This document shows, one piece after another, positions 33,881-44,107 of a DNA stretch of 64,000 bases (the first letter of the stretch is position 1; each line of letters opens with the position of its first letter). A program made the position numbers and the translations under genes. The notes under the pieces were generated by a model, which was given only the letters and a program-made list of their open reading frames with translations, had not been told where the DNA came from and did not search any database. This stretch comes from a bacterium (GTDB lineage: Bacteria > Pseudomonadota > Alphaproteobacteria > Rhodobacterales > Rhodobacteraceae): positions 62,001-126,000 of the forward strand of contig WGOE01000009.1 in the NCBI GenBank assembly GCA_016124195.1. The letters are read 5' to 3'.

Positions 33881-35065
33881 TCAATCCTTCACGAAAAGCT
33901 TGCGTTCGACCTTGCAGAAGGTCTCGGCCGGGCCGCTTGGCTTGATGAGGATGGATTCGGTCGTCTCAAGCCCCCATTCGGTCATCCACAGGCCTGGCAT
34001 GAAGTGAAAGGTCATGCCCGGTTCCAGCACGGTCTGGTCGATGGCGCGCAAGGACGCGGTGCGTTCGCCCCAGTCCGGCGGATAGGACAGCCCGATCGCA
34101 TAGCCGCAGCGGGCCGACCGCGTGATGCCGACCTTTTCCAGCTCGGCCGCCAGCGCATTGGCCACATCGCAGGTCCGGTTGCCGGCGCGAGCCGCGTCAA
34201 GCCCCGCCTCCAGCCCCGCCGTCAGGGCCTCGGCGGCGTCGGCCATGTCCTGGCGCGGTTTGCCCAGATGGACGGTGCGGCAGAGCGGCGTATGATAGCG
34301 CCGGTAGCAGCCCGAAAGTTCAAAGAAGGTCGCCTCGCCCGTCTTCATCGGCGCGCCGTCCCAGGTCAGATGCGGCGCCGTGGCATCGACACCCGAAGGT
34401 GTCAACGGCACGATGGCGGGGTAATCGCCCCAATCCTCGTCCACGCCATAAAGGGCGGCGCGGCTGATCTCTCCCACCAGTTCGTTCTTCTTCAGGCCGG
34501 GCCGGGCGAGGTCGATGCCCAGCCGGACGATCTTTTCCGAAATGCGCGCCGCCTTGCGCATGAAGGCGATCTCGGCCTCCGATTTCACCATGCGCTGCCA
34601 GTTGACCAAAGCGGTCGCATCGACAAGCACCGCATTGGGCAAGCTCGCCCCCAGCACGGCATGGGCCTTGGCCGAGTAATAGTAATTCTCCATCTCGACC
34701 CCGATCCGGGACTTGGCCAGACCCATCCCGGTCAGGACGCGGGCCAGATCCTCCATCGGGTGCTGCGTCGCGGACTGGATATAGGTGTCGGCATAGCCGC
34801 GGATGCGGTCGTCCTCCATCCAGACCGTGCGGCGTGCGCCATTGGCATCCTGACTGCGGCCCCACCAGACCGGATCGCCGTCGAGCGGCAGGATCACGCC
34901 CTGATGCACATAGAAGGACCAGCCGTCATACCCGGTCAGCCAGGCCTGGTTCGAGGGGTCGGTGGCGAACAGGACCTCGATCCCGGCCTTGGCCATCGCG
35001 GCGCGGGTCTTGGCGATTCGGCGGGCATATTCGCCGGCGCCAAAGGGGGCATGTTGCAATCCCAT
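33881..35065 (-). CDS. doeA: Ectoine hydrolase (DoeA/EutD)
   Basis: Creatinase/M24-fold protein of 394 residues. The N-terminal domain contains FATDPSNQAWLTGYDGWSFY and DPVWWGRSQDANGARRTVWM, and the C-terminal pita-bread domain GVDEDWGDYPAIVPLTPSG and FELSGCYRRYHTPLCRTVHLG, a pattern specific for ectoine hydrolases, which lack several M24 metal ligands. DoeA opens the ectoine ring to N-acetyl-L-2,4-diaminobutyrate. ATG at 35065 with GAGGA upstream. First gene of the leftward doeA-M20-gntR unit, divergent from the ehuBCDA-eutBC operon. Confidence 0.9.
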   Translation of the reverse strand: MGLQHAPFGAGEYARRIAKTRAAMAKAGIEVLFATDPSNQAWLTGYDGWSFYVHQGVILPLDGDPVWWGRSQDANGARRTVWMEDDRIRGYADTYIQSATQHPMEDLARVLTGMGLAKSRIGVEMENYYYSAKAHAVLGASLPNAVLVDATALVNWQRMVKSEAEIAFMRKAARISEKIVRLGIDLARPGLKKNELVGEISRAALYGVDEDWGDYPAIVPLTPSGVDATAPHLTWDGAPMKTGEATFFELSGCYRRYHTPLCRTVHLGKPRQDMADAAEALTAGLEAGLDAARAGNRTCDVANALAAELEKVGITRSARCGYAIGLSYPPDWGERTASLRAIDQTVLEPGMTFHFMPGLWMTEWGLETTESILIKPSGPAETFCKVERKLFVKD

Positions 35066-35095
35066 AGGGTCCTCGTTTCTGCTAGTTACGGCATG

Positions 35096-35106
35096 ATGTG
35101 CACAAC
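35096..35106. promoter_or_regulatory. Palindrome ATGTGCACAAC, probable GntR operator (doeA side)
   Basis: TGTGCACA (35097-35104) is a perfect palindrome followed by AC. It matches CTGTATACAAC at 35201 in nine of eleven positions and sits 31 bp upstream of doeA. The TGTnnACA core is usual for FCD-type GntR operators. Confidence 0.5.
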
Positions 35107-35200
35107 GCTAGACCTGCATTTGCAGTGCCGCAAGAAAAAATAGAGCTTCATTCAGTAAATATGCGCCTAATGTCTTGACACAAGATCAACTCGGCAGATG

Positions 35201-35211
35201 CTGTATACAAC
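35201..35211. promoter_or_regulatory. Palindrome CTGTATACAAC, probable GntR operator (ehuB side)
   Basis: TGTATACA (35202-35209) is a perfect palindrome, flanked so that CTGT...ACAG also forms an outer partial repeat. A TTGACA lies at 35175-35180. It is 60 bp upstream of ehuB and is the partner of the site at 35096; together they would let one regulator control both directions. Confidence 0.55.
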
Positions 35212-35270
35212 AGGGATCGGCGACCGACCGGGCCGCTGACAAGAAGCTGACCACAACAGGGGAGAAGACC

Positions 35271-36116
35271 ATGAAGAGATCACTGCTGACGACCACAGTG
35301 GCCGCCGGTGTCGTCCTGGGAGCCTCGGCCGTCGCGGCCCTGGCCGGCCCCTTGATGGACCGCATCAAGGCCGGCGAGCCGATCCGCATCGGCTTTGCCA
35401 ACGAGGTGCCCTTTGCCTATCCCGGCCCCGACGGCAAACCGATGGGTTTTGTGAATGCCGAGGCGATCGGCGTCCTGACCAAGATGGGCTATACCAAGAT
35501 CGAGCCGGTCCAGACCGAATGGGGCGGCCTGATCCCCGGGCTTCAGGCCGGTCGCTTCGACATCATCACCGGCGGCATGAACATCCTCAAGGCGCGCTGC
35601 GAGAACGTGGCCTTTTCCGAGCCGATGGCCGTGGTGGGCGATGCCTTCATCGTGGCCAAGGGCAATCCCAAGGGGATCGAAACCTACAAGGACGTGGCCG
35701 ACAAGGGCGCCGTGATGGTGACGGGGGCGGGCTATTCCAACATTGACGCGGCCAAGGCGGCCGGCGTGGCCGAGGCCAATATCATGCAGGTGCCCGGCCC
35801 GACCGAGATCCTCGCCGCGGTCAAGGCCGGGCGGGCCGATGCCGGGGCCGGGACCTATTTCACCGTCAAGCAACTGGCCGACAATTCGGGCGGCGCGGTC
35901 GAGGTGACCGACCCCAAGGCCCTGCCGGCCGATGCGCTGAACTGGGCCGGGATCGGCTTCAACAAGGAGGATCAGGACTTCGTCGATGCCTTCAACGCGG
36001 CGCAGAAAACCTATCTCGGCTCGCCCGAGATGATGGCCGCGGTGGCGCAATATGGCTATGGCGAGGCCTCGCTGCCCGGCGACAAGACCACCGCCTGGGT
36101 CTGTGCCAATCGTTGA
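35271..36116 (+). CDS. ehuB: Ectoine/hydroxyectoine ABC transporter substrate-binding protein EhuB
   Basis: Protein of 281 residues from the ATG at 35271 (GGGGAGAAG upstream; the frame to 35175 runs through the promoter). Signal peptide about 1-25 (TTTVAAGVVLGASAVAALA). The SBP family-3 body shows GEPIRIGFANEVPFAYPGPDGKPMGF, TEWGGLIPGLQAGRFDII and GGMNILKARCENVAFSEP, all characteristic of EhuB. It binds ectoine and hydroxyectoine in the periplasm for uptake by EhuCDA. The three permease/ATPase genes follow after a 280-bp gap containing tandem repeats. Confidence 0.9.
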   Translation: MKRSLLTTTVAAGVVLGASAVAALAGPLMDRIKAGEPIRIGFANEVPFAYPGPDGKPMGFVNAEAIGVLTKMGYTKIEPVQTEWGGLIPGLQAGRFDIITGGMNILKARCENVAFSEPMAVVGDAFIVAKGNPKGIETYKDVADKGAVMVTGAGYSNIDAAKAAGVAEANIMQVPGPTEILAAVKAGRADAGAGTYFTVKQLADNSGGAVEVTDPKALPADALNWAGIGFNKEDQDFVDAFNAAQKTYLGSPEMMAAVAQYGYGEASLPGDKTTAWVCANR

Positions 36117-36396
36117 GACGGGCGGGTGAGGGGCGGGCCGGGCAGTCGGCCAAACCTTGGCGGGCCGGGCAGCCAGCCAAACCTTGGCGGGCCGGGCAGC
36201 CGGCGAAACCGATGCGCAGCCGGAGCCAATGTGGTGCCAAGCCATGGTGGTAAGCCACGGTGCCAATCCGCTGATGAAAGCTGCCGATCCAGGCCGCCGG
36301 CCCATGCCGATCTGTGGGCCGGCGCGTGATGCCGCCGGGTCGGCCTGACCGGCGGCCGGATTGCGGCCCCGGCCGGCCCAAGCGAAAGGAGAACGG
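36117..36396. other. 280-bp gap between ehuB and ehuC
   Basis: Contains three 27-bp repeats (36132-36212) and further GC-rich sequence, with no gene. GCCGGCC-type short inverted repeats at about 36298-36356 could fold. Such spacers after the binding-protein gene often stabilise the upstream part of the mRNA. Confidence 0.5.
36132..36212. repeat. Three 27-bp tandem repeats between ehuB and ehuC
   Basis: Units start at 36132, 36159 and 36186. Each begins GGCGGGCCGGGCAG and ends CCAAACCTT or a near variant; units 1 and 2 differ at two positions. Confidence 0.9.
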
Positions 36397-37062
36397 GTGT
36401 CTTACCAGGACTTCCTGCAGACTTACGCCGCGCGTATCCTGAACGGCACGGCGGTGACCGCGGCCCAGTTCCTGTTCGCTTCTGGCGTGGCGATCCTGGC
36501 TGCGCTGATCGCGGGTCTGGGCAAGCTGTCGGCCAACCCGCTGATCCGGGGTCCGGCCGTCGTCTACATCGAGATCTTTCGCGGCACCTCGCTTCTGGTG
36601 CAGCTGTACTGGATCTTCTTCGTGCTGCCCCTCTTCGGTCTGACCCTGCCCAAGTTCGCCGCGGGCTTTCTGTCGGTCGGCATGAACGTCGGGGCCTATG
36701 GCGCCGAACTGGTGCGCGGGGCGATCCAGGCGGTGCCGCGCGGCCAGTGGGAGGCGGCGCTGGCGCTGAACATGACGCCCGCCACGCGGATGCGCCGGGT
36801 GATCCTGCCGCAGGCCTTCCTTCTGATGCTGCCGCCCTGGGGCAACCTCATCATCGAGCTGTTGAAGGGCACGGCGCTGGTCTCGCTGATCTCGGTCGCG
36901 GACCTCATGTTTCAGGCCAAGCAGATCAACGCCTCGACCTATCTGTCGGCCCAGTCCTTCGGCACGGCGCTGATCGTCTACTACATCCTGGCCCGGTTCG
37001 TCGTCACGCCCTTCATGCGCTGGCTGGAACGGGTCATGGCGCAAAGGCTGGGGCGGACATGA
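36397..37062 (+). CDS. ehuC: Ectoine/hydroxyectoine ABC transporter permease EhuC
   Basis: Protein of 221 residues from the GTG at 36397 (AAAGGAGAA upstream). HisM/GlnP-type polar amino-acid permease with about five transmembrane helices. The segment AVVYIEIFRGTSLLVQLYWIFF and the EAA loop AIQAVPRGQWEAALALNM are diagnostic. It pairs with EhuD to form the channel. The stop overlaps the ehuD start as ATGA. Confidence 0.9.
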   Translation: MSYQDFLQTYAARILNGTAVTAAQFLFASGVAILAALIAGLGKLSANPLIRGPAVVYIEIFRGTSLLVQLYWIFFVLPLFGLTLPKFAAGFLSVGMNVGAYGAELVRGAIQAVPRGQWEAALALNMTPATRMRRVILPQAFLLMLPPWGNLIIELLKGTALVSLISVADLMFQAKQINASTYLSAQSFGTALIVYYILARFVVTPFMRWLERVMAQRLGRT

Positions 37063-37729
37063 GCTTTCACTGGCGCTGGGACTTCACCTTCGAGATCATG
37101 CCGCGGCTCTTGTGGGCCACGCTGAACACGCTGATGGCGGCGGGGCTCGGTTATGCCATTGCCATGGTGCTGGGGCTGGGTCTTGCGCTGGCGCAGCGCA
37201 GCCGGTTCCGCCTGCTGACCCTCGCCGTGCGCGAGCTGGTCGAGTTCATCCGCTCGACCCCCTTGGTCCTGCAGATCTTCTTCGTCTTTTACGTGGGCCC
37301 GCAGTTCGGGATAAGGCTCAGCCCCTGGGTTTCGGGCATGGCCGCCATCGGCCTGCACTATTCGGCCTATCTGTCCGAGGTCTACCGCGGCGGGCTCGCC
37401 TCGGTGCCCAGGGGCCAGTGGGAGGCCTGCATCGCCCTGAACATGACCGCGCGCCAGACCTATCTGCGGGTCATCCTGCCTCAGGCGCTGCCGCCCGCGC
37501 TGGCGGGGATGGGCAATTATCTGGTCGGCATCCTGAAGGACACGCCGATGCTGAGCGTGATCGGCGTGGCCGAACTGATGCAGACGGCCAATGCGATCGG
37601 GTCGGAAAGCTATCGCTACCTCGAACCCTACACGCTGGTGGGCGTGATCTTTCTGGCGATCTCGCTGCCAGTGGCCGGGCTGGTCCGGCTTTTCGAAATC
37701 CGGGTCCGCCGCAAATTGGGAATGCGCTG

Positions 37730-37730
<1 letters not shown>
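37059..37730 (+). CDS. ehuD: Ectoine/hydroxyectoine ABC transporter permease EhuD
   Basis: Protein of 223 residues from the ATG at 37059, overlapping ehuC by four bases. Polar amino-acid type permease: ELVEFIRSTPLVLQIFFVFYVG and the EAA loop GLASVPRGQWEACIALNM, then GNYLVGILKDTPMLSVIGV. Works with EhuC, EhuA and EhuB in ectoine uptake. Its stop overlaps the ehuA start by one base (TGATG). Confidence 0.9.
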
Positions 37731-38545
<815 letters not shown>

Positions 38546-39553
38546 ATGGGCGTGACGCTTGCCGATATCCTTTCCGCGCGGCGGGTGATCAGGGGGGCGG
38601 CCGATGCGACGCCGCTGGTGCCCTCGGCCTTCATGTCGCGTGTGGCGGGGCAGGAGTTTCTGTTGAAGCTGGAAACTGCCCAGCCGATTGGCGCCTTCAA
38701 GCTGCGCGGCGCGATGAATGCGGTGCTGACCCGGCCCGACGCGACACGCGGGGTCGTGTGCTGTTCCACCGGCAATCACGGGCGCGGCGTGGCCCATGCG
38801 GCGCGCCTGCGCGGCCTGCGCGCGGTGATCTGCATGTCGCATCTGGTGCCCAAGGCCAAGGTCGAAGGCATCCGCGCGCTTGGCGCCGAGGTGCGTCTGC
38901 ATGGCGCCTCGCAGGACGAGGCCATGGCCGAAAGCGCCCGGCTTTGCGCGGCCGAGGGGCTGGTCGAAATCTCGCCCTTCGACGATCCGGCGGTGATAGC
39001 GGGGCAGGGCACGATCGGGCTGGAAATGCTGGAACAGCGTCCGGATCTTGCGGCGATCCTGGTGCCCCTGTCGGGGGGCGGGCTGGCCGCGGGCATCGCG
39101 GTCGCGGCCAAGGCGGTCAACCCGCGCCTGCGCGTCATCGGCATCACGATGGAGCGCGGGGCGGCGATGGCGGCCTCGATCGCCGCGGGCCATCCGGTCG
39201 AGGTGGCCGAGCATGTGTCACTGGCCGACAGTCTGGGCGGCGGCATCGGGCTCGCCAATCGTCTGACCTTTCCGATCTGCCGCGCCCTTCTGGACGACAT
39301 TGTGCTGGTGTCAGAGGAGGACATCCGCCACGCCATGCAGGTCCTCTACTTCGAGGACCGTATGGTGGCCGAAGGTGCGGCGGTCGTGGGGCTGGCTGCG
39401 GTCCTGTCGGGCCGGCTCACAGGCTTTGCCGGCCCCGTCGCCACCGTGATCACCGGGCGCAATCTGGACATGGCGACCTTCACCCGCCTCATCTGCGGGC
39501 AAGATGTGGCCCTGGGCGATCAGATATTGAAAGGCAGGGCCTATGCCGCATGA
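38546..39553 (+). CDS. eutB: Hydroxyectoine utilisation dehydratase-like PLP enzyme EutB
   Basis: Protein of 335 residues of the threonine dehydratase fold. The PLP lysine lies in QPIGAFKLRGAMNAV (the usual S/P-F-K-x-R-G signature), the phosphate-binding loop is PLSGGGLAAGIAV, and CCSTGNHGRGVAHAA is the substrate-loop. EutB is thought to convert the hydroxyectoine hydrolysis product toward the ectoine route, with EutC. No ACT domain is present. The gene follows ehuA with no gap and overlaps eutC by 11 bases. Confidence 0.87.
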   Translation: MGVTLADILSARRVIRGAADATPLVPSAFMSRVAGQEFLLKLETAQPIGAFKLRGAMNAVLTRPDATRGVVCCSTGNHGRGVAHAARLRGLRAVICMSHLVPKAKVEGIRALGAEVRLHGASQDEAMAESARLCAAEGLVEISPFDDPAVIAGQGTIGLEMLEQRPDLAAILVPLSGGGLAAGIAVAAKAVNPRLRVIGITMERGAAMAASIAAGHPVEVAEHVSLADSLGGGIGLANRLTFPICRALLDDIVLVSEEDIRHAMQVLYFEDRMVAEGAAVVGLAAVLSGRLTGFAGPVATVITGRNLDMATFTRLICGQDVALGDQILKGRAYAA

Positions 39554-40529
39554 CATTCAGATCGTGACCGAGGCCGACCTGCGCCATCTGGTCCCGCTGG
39601 ACCTGACGCTGGTCGAGGTGATCGAGCGCGCCTTTCGGGCGCTTGCCGCGGGCGGCGTGGTGATGCCGCCGGTCCTGTCGATGCACCTGCCGGCGGTCAA
39701 GGGCGAGGTCGATGTCAAGACCGCCTATGTCCCCGGCTTTGACGGCTTTGCCATCAAGGTCAGCCCGGGCTTTTTCGACAATCCCAAACGGGGCCTCCCC
39801 AGCCTCAACGGGCTGATGATCCTGTTCTCGGCCAAAACCGGGCTGGTTGAGGCCTTGTATCTCGACAACGGCTATCTGACCGACCTGCGCACGGCGGCGG
39901 CCGGGGCGGTGGCGGCGCGCCATCTTGCGCCGCCGGTCGTGACCACCGCCGGCGTGATCGGCACCGGCGTGCAGGCGCGGTTGCAGATGCGGGCGGCGCA
40001 TCTGGTGCGCCCGTTCCGGCGCGGGCTGGTGCATGGGCGCGACGCGGCCCGGGCCAGTGCCTGCGCCGCCGACCTGCAGGCAGCACTTGGCGTGCCCGTC
40101 GAGGCTGTGGCCGATCCCGCCCGGCTTGTGGCCGAAAGCCAGCTTGTCCTCACCACGACCCCGGCCCATGCCCCGGTCCTGCGCGCCGAATGGCTGCACC
40201 CGGGCCTGCACATCACCGCGATGGGTTCCGATCAGGCCGGCAAGAATGAAATCGACCCCGAGGTGCTGGCGCAGGCCGATGCCTATGTCTGCGACCGCGT
40301 CAGCCAGTGCGAAACGCTGGGCGAATTGCGCACGGCACTGGCGGCGGGCCTTTGGCACAAGGGCGTGCCCGCCGAACTGGGCGAGGTGATTGCCGGCACG
40401 CGCCCCGGACGTCGCAATCCGCAGGACGTGACAGTGGCCGACCTGACCGGCACCGGCATTCAGGACACCGCCATCGCCACCCATGTCCGCGCGCGCTTTG
40501 GCACGGCCGGCACGGTGTTTTCGTCATGA
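39543..40529 (+). CDS. eutC: Ectoine utilisation protein EutC (ornithine cyclodeaminase-like)
   Basis: Protein of 328 residues with the ornithine cyclodeaminase/mu-crystallin fold. KTAYVPGFDGFAIKVSPGFFDNPKRGLPSLNGLMILF and the Rossmann motif GVIGTGVQARLQMRAAHLV are clear. NAD(P)-linked step in hydroxyectoine degradation, working with EutB. The start overlaps eutB by 11 bases, suggesting translational coupling. The asnC-type gene starts 45 bp downstream. Confidence 0.87.
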   Translation: MPHDIQIVTEADLRHLVPLDLTLVEVIERAFRALAAGGVVMPPVLSMHLPAVKGEVDVKTAYVPGFDGFAIKVSPGFFDNPKRGLPSLNGLMILFSAKTGLVEALYLDNGYLTDLRTAAAGAVAARHLAPPVVTTAGVIGTGVQARLQMRAAHLVRPFRRGLVHGRDAARASACAADLQAALGVPVEAVADPARLVAESQLVLTTTPAHAPVLRAEWLHPGLHITAMGSDQAGKNEIDPEVLAQADAYVCDRVSQCETLGELRTALAAGLWHKGVPAELGEVIAGTRPGRRNPQDVTVADLTGTGIQDTAIATHVRARFGTAGTVFSS

Positions 40530-40574
40530 GACGCGCTCGCCCGACCCGAGCCGCGCCGCACCGGAGCCCGCCCG

Positions 40575-41051
40575 ATGCAGCTTGACGACCGCGACATCGC
40601 CATCCTGCGCGTCCTTGGCACCGAGGGGCGCATCACCAAGGCCGCGCTGGCCGAACGCATCGGCCTGTCCCCGACCCCCTGCTGGGAGCGGCTGAAAAAG
40701 CTGGAAAAGGCCGGCCTCATCGAAGGCTACCGGGCCGAGATCGCGCTCAGGCGGCTTGGCCCGCATGTCACGGTCTTTCTGGCCGCGGAGCTGGCCGACC
40801 ACACCGCCGCCCGCTTTCGCCAGTTCGAAGAGGCGATGGCGCGGCTGGACGAGGTCGTGGGATGCTGGGCGCTGGGGGGCGGCTTTGACTATCTGGTCCA
40901 GATCGTGACGCGCGACATCGACGCCTATCAGCGGCTGGTCGATGCCATGCTGGATGCGCGGATCGGGCTGGCGCGGTATTTCACCTATGTCGTGACCAAA
41001 CATGTCAAGGGCCCGGCGCTGCCACCGCTCGACCTTTTGCTGGGGCGCTGA
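40575..41051 (+). CDS. Lrp/AsnC-family regulator (DoeX/AsnR-like)
   Basis: Protein of 158 residues. N-terminal helix-turn-helix (about 1-60): LDDRDIAILRVLGTEGRITKAALAERIGLSPTPCWERLKKLEKAGLI. C-terminal RAM ligand/oligomer domain (about 65-145): VTVFLAAELADH and VVGCWALGGGFDYLVQIVTRD. Ectoine clusters commonly carry an Lrp-type regulator at this place (DoeX in Halomonas, AsnC in Ruegeria), responding to diaminobutyrate-type intermediates. GGAG is 12 bases before the ATG. Confidence 0.88.
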   Translation: MQLDDRDIAILRVLGTEGRITKAALAERIGLSPTPCWERLKKLEKAGLIEGYRAEIALRRLGPHVTVFLAAELADHTAARFRQFEEAMARLDEVVGCWALGGGFDYLVQIVTRDIDAYQRLVDAMLDARIGLARYFTYVVTKHVKGPALPPLDLLLGR

Positions 41052-41078
41052 GTTTTGGCCTGCCAGACCGCCCCAAGC

Positions 41079-41093
41079 CAGAGGAATCCTCTG
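41079..41093. promoter_or_regulatory. Palindrome CAGAGGAATCCTCTG before the aldehyde dehydrogenase
   Basis: Seven-base arms CAGAGGA/TCCTCTG around one A, in the 120-bp gap after the Lrp-type gene. A TCCTCTG half-site recurs at about 41119-41125. Could be an Lrp-type or other operator; too short for a terminator. Confidence 0.35.
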
Positions 41094-41171
41094 CCCGGCG
41101 CCCGAGCTTTGGTGCCTTCCTCTGCGCGCGCCTGCGACCATGACCCCGCACCCCGACGTGGAGGACCGATC

Positions 41172-42644
41172 ATGGATACAGGAAACACGGCATCTCTGGC
41201 GCTGGAGGACCGCAAACTCTTGCGCAGCTTTGCCTATATCGGCGGAAAATGGACAGCCTCCGCCGTGGGCGAGGTGATTGCCGTCACCGACCCGGCCACG
41301 GGCCAGACGGTGGGGCAGGTGGCAAGCCTGACCGCCGCGCAATCCACTCAGGCTGTCGATGCGGCCGAGGCGGCCTTTGCCGGCTGGTCTGGCATTTTGC
41401 CGCAGGACCGCGCGGCTGTCCTCAGGCGCTGGTTCGCGCTGATCCTCGCCCACCGAGAGGATCTGGCCCGCATCATGGTGGCCGAACAGGGCAAGCCCCT
41501 GTCCGAGGCGCGCGGCGAGATCGACTACGGCGCGGCCTTTGTCGAATTCTATGCCGAAGAGGCCAGGCGCCCCAACATCGAAGGCATCACCAGCCACCTG
41601 CCCGATGCCGAGGTGGAACTGTGGCGCGAACCTCTGGGGGTGGCGGCGCTGATCACGCCGTGGAATTTCCCCTCGGCCATGCTGACGCGCAAGGCGGCGG
41701 CGGCGCTGGCGGCAGGCTGCACCGTGGTCTGCCATCCTTCGGCCGAGACACCCTTTTCGGCGCTGGCCCTGGCCGAACTGGCCGAACGCGCGGGGATGCC
41801 GCCGGGCGTCTTCAACGTGGTGACGGGCCAGGCCCCGGTCGTGGTCGAGCCCTGGACCAGGGATGTCCGCGTGCGTGCCCTGTCCTTCACCGGGTCCACC
41901 GAGGTCGGCCGGCTCTTGTACCGGCAGGCGGCCGATACGGTCAAACGGCTGGTGCTGGAACTGGGGGGCCATGCCCCGGTTCTGGTCTTTGCCGACGCCG
42001 ATCTGGAGGCAGCGGTGGCCGAAACGATCAAGGCCAAATTCGCCACCTCCGGCCAGGATTGCCTTGGCGCCAACCGGATCCTGATCGAAAGGTCGGTCTA
42101 TGCCCGATTCTGCGAATGCTTCACCAGGGCGACACGGGCGCTCAGCATCGGGCCGGGGATGGCAGATTGCGACCTGGGCCCCCTGATCCATGAAAAGGCC
42201 GTGCAAAAGCAAGAGGATCACGTGGCCGATGCGCTGGCCTGCGGGGCACGGCTGGCCACGGGCGGCAAAAGGCACGCTCTGGGGCCGCTGTTCTACGAGC
42301 CGACCGTGCTGGTCGATGTGCCTGCCGAGGCCCGGATCATGACCGAAGAGACTTTCGGCCCGGTCGCCGCCCTGATGCCCTTTGACACCGAGGCCGAGGC
42401 GCTGGCCCGGGCCAATGCCACCGAATTCGGGCTTGTGGCCTATCTGCATACCCGGGACCCGCGCCGGATCTACCGGCTGACGCGCGCGCTGCAATTCGGC
42501 ATGGTGGCGGTCAACCGCACCAAGGTCACCGGCGCGCCGATCCCCTTCGGGGGCACCAAGCAATCCGGTCTTGGCCGCGAAGGCGCGCGCCAGGGCATGG
42601 AGGAATTCACCACCATCAAATACGTCTGCCGCGATTGGGCATGA
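41172..42644 (+). CDS. NAD(P)-dependent aldehyde dehydrogenase of the ectoine pathway (DoeC/Ssd-like)
   Basis: Protein of 490 residues from the ATG at 41172 with GGAGGA upstream. Aldehyde dehydrogenase motifs: [31 protein letters not shown], the general-base Glu in LELGGHAPV and the catalytic Cys in [12 protein letters not shown] (C at the GQ-C position). Automatic annotation would be succinate-semialdehyde dehydrogenase; by context it oxidises L-aspartate 4-semialdehyde, made by the adjacent aminotransferase, to aspartate, the role of DoeC/Ssd in ectoine catabolism. The downstream aminotransferase begins 16 bp later. Confidence 0.85.
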   Translation: MDTGNTASLALEDRKLLRSFAYIGGKWTASAVGEVIAVTDPATGQTVGQVASLTAAQSTQAVDAAEAAFAGWSGILPQDRAAVLRRWFALILAHREDLARIMVAEQGKPLSEARGEIDYGAAFVEFYAEEARRPNIEGITSHLPDAEVELWREPLGVAALITPWNFPSAMLTRKAAAALAAGCTVVCHPSAETPFSALALAELAERAGMPPGVFNVVTGQAPVVVEPWTRDVRVRALSFTGSTEVGRLLYRQAADTVKRLVLELGGHAPVLVFADADLEAAVAETIKAKFATSGQDCLGANRILIERSVYARFCECFTRATRALSIGPGMADCDLGPLIHEKAVQKQEDHVADALACGARLATGGKRHALGPLFYEPTVLVDVPAEARIMTEETFGPVAALMPFDTEAEALARANATEFGLVAYLHTRDPRRIYRLTRALQFGMVAVNRTKVTGAPIPFGGTKQSGLGREGARQGMEEFTTIKYVCRDWA

Positions 42645-42660
42645 ACGAAAGGCCAAGGAC

Positions 42661-44034
42661 ATGCTGAAGAACGACCAACTCGACCAGTGGGACCGCGAAA
42701 GCTTTTTCCACCCCTCGACCCATCTGGCCCAACATGCGCGGGGCGAAACCCCCAGCCGGGTGATCCGCACCGCCTCGGGCGTCCATATCGAAGACCGCGA
42801 CGGCAACCGTCTGCTCGACGGTTTTGCCGGGCTTTACTGCGTCAATGCAGGCTATGGCCGGACCGAGATAGCCGAGGCCATCGCCGCACAGGCGCACGAA
42901 CTGGCCTATTACCACGCCTATGTCGGCCATGGCACCGAAGCCTCGATCACGCTGGCCCGGATGATCCTCGACCGCGCGCCGGCCCATATGTCCAAGGTCT
43001 ATTTCGGCTTGAGCGGGTCGGACGCGAACGAGACCAACATCAAGCTGGTCTGGTATTACAACAACATCCTGGGCCGGCCCGAAAAGAAGAAGATCATCTC
43101 GCGCTGGCGGGGCTATCACGGGTCGGGGCTGATGACGGGCTCGCTGACCGGGCTGGAATTGTTCCACAAGAAGTTCGATCTGCCGCTGAGCCAGGTGATC
43201 CACACCGAAGCGCCCTATTACTTCCGCCGCAACGATCCGAGCCAGAGCGAGGCCGATTTCACCGCCCATTGCGCGGCCGAGCTTGAGGCGCTGATCGCCC
43301 GCGAAGGGGCCGACACGATCGCGGCCTTCATCGGTGAGCCGGTTCTGGGCACCGGCGGCATCGTGCCGCCCCCCGCCGGCTATTGGGCGGCGATCCAGGC
43401 CGTGCTGAAAAGGCACGACATCCTCCTGATCGCGGATGAGGTCGTCACCGGGTTCGGCCGGCTGGGCAGCATGTTCGGATCGGATCACTACGGGATCGAG
43501 GCCGACATCATCACCATCGCCAAGGGCCTGACCTCGGCCTATGCGCCGCTGTCGGGGTCGATCCTGTCCGACAAGGTCTGGAGGGTGCTGGAACGCGGCA
43601 CCGACGAGAATGGCGCCATCGGCCATGGCTGGACCTATTCTGCCCATCCGGTCTGCGCTGCGGCGGGGGTGGCCAACCTGAAACTGATCGACGATCTGGG
43701 ACTGGTGGCCAATGCGGGCACGGTGGGGGCTTATCTGAAATCCGCCATGACCGAGGCCTTGGCCGATCATCCCCATGTCGGCGAGGTGCGCGGCGAGGGC
43801 CTGCTTTGTGCAGTGGAATTTGTCGAAGACCGCGCCACACGGCGCTTTTTCGATCCGGCTCGCAAGATCGGGCCGCAGGTTTCGGCCACCCTTCTGGCGC
43901 AGGACAAGGTCATCGCCAGGGCCATGCCGCAGGGCGACATCCTGGGCTTTGCGCCGCCCTTCTGCCTGACCCGGGCCGAGGCCGACACGATCGTCGCGGC
44001 CACGGCGCGCGCGGTCAAGATGGTGCTGGGATAG
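42661..44034 (+). CDS. doeD: Class III aminotransferase of the ectoine pathway (DoeD-like)
   Basis: Protein of 457 residues from the ATG at 42661; the frame from 42571 overlaps the dehydrogenase and is rejected. PLP-binding motifs: [39 protein letters not shown] and the Schiff-base lysine in [17 protein letters not shown]. DoeD transaminates L-2,4-diaminobutyrate to aspartate semialdehyde. It ends the ectoine operon and converges with the nlpD-like gene. Annotation as a generic omega-aminotransferase would also fit; the role rests on context. Confidence 0.84.
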   Translation: MLKNDQLDQWDRESFFHPSTHLAQHARGETPSRVIRTASGVHIEDRDGNRLLDGFAGLYCVNAGYGRTEIAEAIAAQAHELAYYHAYVGHGTEASITLARMILDRAPAHMSKVYFGLSGSDANETNIKLVWYYNNILGRPEKKKIISRWRGYHGSGLMTGSLTGLELFHKKFDLPLSQVIHTEAPYYFRRNDPSQSEADFTAHCAAELEALIAREGADTIAAFIGEPVLGTGGIVPPPAGYWAAIQAVLKRHDILLIADEVVTGFGRLGSMFGSDHYGIEADIITIAKGLTSAYAPLSGSILSDKVWRVLERGTDENGAIGHGWTYSAHPVCAAAGVANLKLIDDLGLVANAGTVGAYLKSAMTEALADHPHVGEVRGEGLLCAVEFVEDRATRRFFDPARKIGPQVSATLLAQDKVIARAMPQGDILGFAPPFCLTRAEADTIVAATARAVKMVLG

Positions 44035-44072
44035 GCCCCTGTCGGAACAGGCCCGTGCTGGAACAGGCCCGT

Positions 44073-44101
44073 GCCGCCGCCACCCGATCGGAGGCGGCGG
44101 C
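44073..44101. terminator. GC-rich hairpin between convergent doeD-like and nlpD-like genes
   Basis: GCCGCCGCC (44073-44081) pairs with GGCGGCGGC (44093-44101) around an 11-base loop. There is no T-run, but its place in a 73-bp convergent gap suggests a bidirectional transcription end. A GGAACAGGCCCGTGC doublet lies just before it (44044-44075). Confidence 0.45.
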
Positions 44102-44107
44102 GCGGGG

